Shown here in pieces: positions 58,282 through 64,000 of a stretch of DNA of 64,000 nt. Location: NCBI GenBank assembly GCA_024760905.1, contig CM045729.1:83169050-83233049 (forward strand), given 5' to 3'. Every line of letters starts with the position of its first letter. The stretch's first letter is position 1. The translations under genes and the position numbers were made by a program. This DNA is from Plotosus lineatus (Eukaryota > Chordata > Actinopteri > Siluriformes > Plotosidae). The notes under the pieces were generated by a model. That model searched no databases. It was given only the letters and a program-made list of their open reading frames with translations, and had not been told where the DNA came from.

Positions 58282-61200
58282 ATGCAGAGGGTTGCGACAG
58301 GAAGGGCATCCGGCGTAAAACTTCTGCCAAAAAAAAAAATGCAAATGATCAATTCAGAATTCATACCGGATCGGTCGAGGCCCGGGTTAACAACGACCGC
58401 CATCAGTGCTGTCAACCAACAGGGTGCTGATGGAAATTGGACTACTGTTGGTCGAAGACGTCGAAGAAGGAGAGGCGGGAGGCGTGTCCGTAGGCAGAGA
58501 GAGAGGAGGAAATGCGTGAGCCTCGGACTGAGAGTAGGGACTTTGAATGTTGGAACTATGCAAGGAAAAGATAGGGAGCTGGCTGACATGATGCAGAGGA
58601 GGAAGGTGGACATACTGTGTGTTCAGGAGACAAGGTGGAAAGGTAGAAAGGCTAAAAGCTTAGGAGCAGGGTTTAAACTGTTTTATAATGGTGTGGATGG
58701 GAAGAGAAATGGAGTAGGAGTCATCTTGAAGGAGGGGTTTGTCAGGAATGTTCTAGAAGTGAAAAGAGTGTCAGACAGAGTGATGAGTCTCAAGTTAGAA
58801 ATTGAAGGCGTGATGGTCAATGTTGTTAGTGCTTATGCCCCACAGGCAGGATGTAAGCTAGAAGAGAAGGAGAGATTCTGGAGTGAGTTAGATGAAGTGA
58901 TGCAGAGTACCCCCAGAGGTGAAAGAGTGGTCATTGGAGCAGACTTCAATGGACATGTTGGTGCAGGCAACAGAGGGGACGAGGAAGTGATGAGCAGGTT
59001 TGGTATCCAGGACAGGAACACAGAAGGACAGATGTTGATCGATTTTGCAAAAAGGATGGAAATGGCTGTGGTGAATACTTTCTTCAAGAAGAAACAGAAG
59101 CATAGGGTGACTTATGAAAGCGGAGGTAAGAGCACACAGGTAGACTACATCTTGTGTAGGCGATGTAATTTGAAGGAAGTCAGTGACTGCAAAGTAGTAG
59201 TGGGTGAGAGTGTTGCCAAACAGCATAGGATGGTGGTGTGCAGGATGACACTGATGGTGAGAAAAGTGAAAAAGGCAAAGGCAGAGCAGAAGACAAAGTG
59301 GTGGAAGCTGAAAAAGGAAGAGTGTCGGGTTGTCTTCAAGGAGGAGTTGAAACAGGCTTTGGGTAGTCAGGAAGTGCTTCCAGAGGACTGGACAACCACA
59401 GCCAATGTGATCAGGGAGACCGGTAGGAGAGTACTTGGTGTGTCCTCTGGAAGGAAAGTAGATAAGGAAACTTGGTGGTGGAATGAGGAAGTGCAGGAGT
59501 GCGTACAAAAGAAGAGGTTAGCCAAGAAGAAGTGGGACATTGAGAGGACCGAAGAGAGTAAACAGGAGTACAGGGAGACACAGCGTAAGATAAGATAAGA
59601 TACAGCTTTATTAATCTCACAATGGAGAAATTCAGTAAGGCGAAGGTAGCGGTGTCAAAGGCCAAACAGAGGGCGTATGATGACTTGTATGATAGGTTGA
59701 ACAGTAAGGAGGGAGAAAATGATCTATACAGGTTAGCACAGCAGAGAAATAGAGATGGGAAAGACGTGCAGCAAGTTAGAGTGATAAAGGACAGAGAGGG
59801 AAATGTATTGACTGATGACAGAAGTGTGCTGGGAAGATGGAAAGAGTACTTTGAAGAGCTGATGAATGAGGAAAATGAGAGAGAAAGAGAGGAGAAGGGG
59901 TGACCATTGAGGAGCAGGAAGTAGCAAAGATTAGTAAGGGAGAAGTGAGGAGGGCATTGAAGAGGATGAAGAATGGAAAGGCAGTTGGCCCTGATGACAT
60001 ACCAGTTGAGGTATGGAAGTGTCTAGGGGAGGTAGCAGTAGATTTTCTGACAAGAATATTCAACAAGGTCTTAGAAAGTGAGCAGATGCCAGAGGAATGG
60101 AGGAGAAGTGTGCTTGTGCCCATTTTTAAGAACAAGGGCGATGTACAGAGTTGTGGCAACTACAGAGGGATAAAGTTGATGAGCCATACAATGAAGCTAT
60201 GGGAAAGAATAGTGGAAGCAAGACTAAGGGCAGAGGTCAGCATTTGTGAACAACAGTTTGGTTTCATGCCCAGAAAGAGCACCACAGATGCAGTGTTTGC
60301 TTTGAGGATGTTAATAGAGAAGTACAGAGAAGGTCAGAAGGAGCTGCATTGTGCCTTTGTGGATCTGGAGAAAGCATATGACAGGGTGCCGAGAGAAGAA
60401 CTGTGGTATTGTAAGAGGAAGTCTGGAGTGGCAGAGAAGTATGTTAGAGTAGTGCAGGACATGTATGAGAGATGTAAGACAGTGGTGAGGTGTGCTGTCG
60501 GTGTGACAGAAGAGTTCAAGGTGGAGGTGGGACTGCATCAAGGGTCAGCTCTCAGCCCCTTCTTGTTTGCTATGGTGATGGACAGGCTAACAGATGAGGT
60601 TAGACAAGAATCTACATGGACTATGATGTTTGCAGATGACATAGTGATCTGTAGTGAGAGCAGAGACCGAGTGGAGGAAAATCTAGAGAGGTGGAGGTAT
60701 GCCCTGGAAAGGAGGGGATTGAAGGTTAGTCTTAGTAAGACAGAATACATGTGTGTGAACGACAAGGACCCAAGAGGAACTTTGAGGTTACAGGGGCAGA
60801 GATAAAGAAGGTGGAGGATTTTAAGTACTTAGGCTCAACAATCCAGAGCAATGGAGAGTGTGGAAAAGAGGTGAAGAAGCGCGTGCAGGCAGGTTGGAAT
60901 GGATGGAGAAAAGAGTCCGATTGTGATGTGTGATAGGAGAGTATCAGCAAGAATGAAGGGAAAAGTGTACAAGACGGTGATGAGGCCAGCAATGTTGTAT
61001 GGTTTAGAGACAGTGGCCCAGGGGAAAAGACAGGAGTCAGAGTTGGAGGTAGCAGAGATGAAAATGTTGAGGTTCTCTTTGGGAGTAACGAGGATGGATA
61101 GGATCAGAAATGAGTACATCAGAGGGACAGCACATGTTAGATGTTTTGGAGACAAAGTCAGAGAGGCTAGATTGAGATGGTTTGGACATGTACAGAGGAG

Positions 61201-61384
61201 GGATAGTGAGTATATTGGTCATAGGATGCTGAGGTTGGAACTACCAGGCAAAAGGCCCAGAGGAAGACTAAAGAGAAGATTTATGGATGCGGTGAAGGCG
61301 GACATGAAGGTCGTTGGAGTAAGAGTAGAAGATGCAGAGGATAGGGAGAGATGGAGGCAGATCATTTGCTGTGGCGACCCCTGA
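58282..61384 (+). pseudogene. RTE endonuclease-reverse transcriptase, four frameshifted pieces
   Basis: The frame 58282-59598 holds the apurinic-type endonuclease (RVGTLNVGTMQGKDREL, CVQETRWKGRKAKSLGAGF, GADFNGHVGAGNRGDEEVM, TQVDYILCRRC). Frames 59622-59903 and 59900-60805 hold the linker and polymerase (RRSVLVPIFKNKGDVQSCGN, FGFMPRKSTTDAVFALRM, HQGSALSPFLFAMVMDRL, MMFADDIVICSES). 60899-61384 holds the C-terminal region (RWFGHVQRRDSEYIG). The first break is caused by a 50-bp insertion at 59590; others are small indels near 59900 and 60780-60920. The family resembles the RTE proteins from which ruminant CFDP2 took its endonuclease domain. Confidence 0.92.
59590..59639 (-). mobile_element. 45-bp micro-insertion resembling a LINE 3' tail, with 5-bp duplication
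   Basis: GTAAG (59585-59589) is repeated at 59635-59639. Between them lies 45 bp whose complement reads TGAATTTCTCCATTGTGAG, then TAATAAAG and a CTTAT repeat. This matches the tail I know from common fish L2-like LINEs. It splits the RTE reading frame by +2. Confidence 0.75.
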
Positions 61385-61989
61385 AGGGAACAGCCGAAAG
61401 GAAAAGAAGAAGATACAAAATTTGCTTTCATCCGAAAAAAGTACTTTGTGCTGCTTCTCTGTAGCACAGGCCAGGCGCTTCTGCTGCCGTTTCTGGTTCA
61501 AAAGTGGCTTGACCTGGGGAATGCGGCACCTGTAGCCCATTTCCTGCACACGCCTGTGCACGGTGGCTCTGGATGTTTCTTCTCCAGACTCAGTCCACTG
61601 CTTTCACAGGTCCCCCAAGGTCTGGAATCGGCCCTTCTCCACAATCTTCCTCAGGGTCCGGTCACCTCTTCTGGTTGTGCAGCGTTTTCTGCCACATTTT
61701 TTTCTTCCCACAGACGTCCCACTGAGGTTTTAACAGTGAAAAAGGTCATAACACCATCACTGCAAAAGTTGATGGTTTACACGTTTTATGCATGGTCTTA
61801 TTCCTGGTTAATTGTACAACAATATTAAACAAGTATTTCAGATTATTTTTGTTATTTTCTATTAGATTTGAGAACTATTCTGCTGCAGCAGCACTCAGAG
61901 CTGTTCTGTAATTAACAAGACTCTCCTTCTAATTGGAAAACCAGTAATGTAATTTGATGCCATCTTCGTTCTAGTTTGCAGGTTTTCTG

Positions 61990-62940
61990 TTTTAGTGGGT
62001 GTGTTCATCATTATACCAGGGGGATAATTTATTTCTCTCTAATTGGTTTTCTTTTAAGAGGAGCTACATTATCAAGTGTATGGCGTAAATTTGACTCAAA
62101 ACACTCGGTGGATTGATCGAGTTCTGTGGGGTCTGATGGGAATTTGATCATAGTTGATAATACTGGAGGATTATTAATGAAACTCTGTGCAGTCGTTGAT
62201 GTCAAAATGTTACTGAATGCGATAACATGGCGAGGTGTATATGTTAGTACTGAGAGGCATGTAAGCGAAATAAGATGATAATCTGAAATATTTTCTGACT
62301 GTGGAACTGTGACTATATTTTCAATATTTAATCCTAAAGTTAGTATTAAACCAAGGGTGTGAGCAGCTTTATGAGTGGATCCTATTAAATTCGGATTCCC
62401 CCCCCCCCCCACGACTAAATCCAGGATAGATACAAATGCTGTTCTTAAAGGATAATCTGGGTTATGGAAATGAATATTAAAGTCACCAATAATTAAAGCT
62501 TCATCTAAAAAACAAACAGGTTTGAAATGAAATCAGCAAATTCACAGAAGAATCCAGAGTCCAGCCCTGGGGGTCTACAAATAATAATTAAAGGAATCAG
62601 ATGCATGTGGACATTTTTCAGGAAAATAAGTAATGTTAGTGTATAGAATTTCAAACGTGTTAAATTCATGTGTGGAATTTTGTGTAAGGTCGAGATTATC
62701 AATATAAATAACTGCGCTGCACATCCTCTGCCAGTTAGATGAGGTTTGGCGGTATATGCAGCAACTGTATCAGGGAGGAGGAGCTTCATTAAATGTTGCA
62801 TACTCATTGGGTTTGATCCATGTTTCCGTTAAACACATTCCTCTAAACTCCCGTGTTTTGAACAACCAGGCCCTGATCAGTAATGATTTCATTAACAATC
62901 AGCACTTTAGATGTAAGAGATCGAACATTTAACAACCAGG
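61990..62940 (-). pseudogene. L2-like LINE endonuclease-region fragment
   Basis: The minus strand gives STHKAAHTLGLILTLGLNI and ISDYHLISLTCLS (62029-62412), the end of the endonuclease domain of an L2-like element. Weaker pieces extend to 62940. Orientation matches the polymerase fragment at 53480-54143, so both may be one element split by the nest of insertions. Confidence 0.75.
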
Positions 62941-63455
62941 GGCCGGCTGTTCAAAACATGGTTATTTTAACCACTGGTTAACCTCTAACGGCTGGATAAA
63001 TTTTTAACCCGCTATTAGCTAACCGACCGTTAAATATGCGTTGCTCAAAGCATGGTTAGTAACGTCATTAGTTAACGTTGCTGTCAAAGTTAACAGTGTG
63101 GTAAACGTTACTGGTTAGCACGAAGGGGTCATTCAACATTTTCAACATTTTCCTAAGTGTACAAAACGTACGCTAGGGGGGAGGGGGTAAGATGTCTGTG
63201 TACGCTTTTTAATATTATAAAAATGTTGATCAACAATAATACATGCGCTCGAGAATATTTTTTTTTTTGTGCGTTTATGTTTGAAACTCTCAATGCACGA
63301 TTCACCAAACACCAGCAATATCTGCAAAGTCTGCAATGAATACTACTCAACCCGGCTGCTGATGGCAGCTGATCAAGGGCGTAGGCTGGGGGGTGCACAG
63401 GGTGCACGTGCACCCCCCCCCCCACACACACACACACACAGCAGGAGTTGAGTTC
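62941..63455. other. Unassigned, MITE-like and simple sequence
   Basis: 62941-63130 is rich in GGTTA/TTAACC motifs (GGGCCGGCTGTTCAAAACAT start) and looks like a MITE, but no second end was paired. 63385-63440 has GGTGCACGTGCACC, a C-run and CA repeats. Confidence 0.4.
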
Positions 63456-63463
63456 CGCTGGAC

Positions 63464-63620
63464 AAGAAATGATGTGTATTCACAATTTTATAAATAAACT
63501 TAATGACTGTTATTGAAGAGAAAGTCGGGGATAAGTTCCGCATGACTAGAGTCAGGAAGTAAACCGAAAGTTAACGTGTAGCGGTCACTGCGCATGTGCA
63601 CGCCTGAGCTGACTAATCAA
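63464..63620 (+). repeat. Dispersed repeat Z, copy 2
   Basis: Matches 703-870 in the same orientation, with the same landmarks (AGAAATGATGTGTATT, AAGAGAAAGTCGG, CACTGCGCATGTGCA). Confidence 0.7.
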
Positions 63621-64000
63621 CAAACATAGTATTATCAGTAAGAAATAATAGATGAACGCTGTCAATCAAACAAAGTTCGAGTGTGAGAATAAAGCACAGT
63701 TTGTTAGTCCCGCCTCCTGCTCCTGCACATGTGTTAGAACACAAACATTGACGCACAGAGAATGAATGAATAAAATAATCATAATCCATCCAGCCTGGAT
63801 CTGCAGCCTAATGCTCAGTACTTTTATAAAATTAATAGTATGTCTTTGTGCTGTAAATATGTAATAATATTTATTTGTGCTTTTGAATAGATGAATAACT
63901 TTAACTCAATTTGTAAATGTATTTAGCACATGTACTTGCAGATGTAATTGGAAATATATTTGAGAATGTTTTTGGTTGAACTATAATATTAATAATATTT
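63621..64000. other. No feature recognised
   Basis: AT-rich to the window end with no coding or RNA signal. Confidence 0.4.

Larger units (their letters stand above)
58184..61415 (+). mobile_element. RTE-type LINE copy d, essentially full length
   Basis: A perfect 11-bp target duplication CAAAATTTGCT (58173-58183 and 61416-61426) brackets a 3.2-kb element. The 5' region has TAATGC repeats, a G-run (58219-58234) and the head GTTGCGACAGGAAGGGCATCC (58291-58311). The 3' end is GCTGTGGCGACCCCTGAAGG with GCCGAAAGGAAAAGAAGAAG. It lies in the transposase gene of Tc1 copy C. The most complete RTE copy here, it defines the family's boundaries. Confidence 0.95.
57356..61728 (-). mobile_element. Tc1-like transposon C, same family as 50667-52205, split by an RTE LINE
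   Basis: The left terminus CAGCTCCTTTTCAAAAAATTA begins after TA at 57354-57355. On the minus strand the transposase shows HDLAPAHSAKTTAKW and NSPDLNPIENLWDIVKRKL (57719-58172) and continues after the LINE at 61427-61728. The other TIR and about 40 N-terminal codons are missing. Confidence 0.9.

Overview
The window is from a ray-finned (teleost) fish nuclear genome. The evidence is one recognisable vertebrate gene with intron signals, one conserved microRNA cluster, very dense fish-type transposable elements (Tc1-like elements, RTE and L2-like LINEs, tRNA-derived SINEs including a DANA/Mermaid-like family, hAT and TA-flanked MITEs) and long CA, AT and ATT microsatellites. The repeat mix would fit an otophysan fish such as a catfish, but that is only an impression. 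There are no bacterial-type operons and no CRISPR array.

Two conserved loci stand out, both on the + strand. (1) slitrk5 (coding exon 4357-6825): a two-LRR-domain type I membrane protein of 822 residues, with a probable noncoding 5' exon ending at a GTAAGT donor (3281) and an acceptor at 4324. (2) A complete six-hairpin miR-17-92 cluster at 46.0-47.2 kb in the canonical order miR-17, 18a, 19a, 20a, 19b, 92a. It lies about 3 kb downstream of a CpG island with a GTAAGT donor at 43161, the likely promoter and first exon of the primary transcript (MIR17HG equivalent). SLITRK5 and MIR17HG are also near each other on human 13q31, so the pairing looks like conserved synteny. The interval of about 39 kb between them holds no other gene I can defend, only repeats and one unassigned 235-codon transposase-like reading frame (26763-27470).

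Layout: 1-2.6 kb repeats and a degenerate minisatellite; 2.7-8.6 kb slitrk5 with flanks; 8.8-18 kb SINEs, microsatellites (including a 700-bp CA array) and LINE scraps; 18.3-27.5 kb RTE LINE copies, a Tc1-like element carrying a SINE and a further DNA transposon, and the unassigned reading frame; 27.6-34.8 kb SINEs, a duplicated unknown repeat and nested MITEs; 35.2-39.1 kb an L2-like LINE invaded by an RTE LINE; 39.2-42.4 kb MITE and hAT elements, the latter carrying a palindrome with a hammerhead-ribozyme fold; 42.9-47.2 kb miR-17-92 promoter, intron and cluster; 47.5-53 kb SINEs and a Tc1-like element with both ends; 53.5-62.9 kb a five-level nest of transposons; 63-64 kb unassigned repeats.

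The mobile elements illuminate one another. The RTE LINE (four copies) appears to supply both its 5' head and its 3' tail to a tRNA-headed SINE. Target-site duplications date several insertions relative to each other. The two cellular loci are probably independent in function: slitrk5 in neuronal adhesion and synapse or neurite control, miR-17-92 in cell-cycle and growth control.
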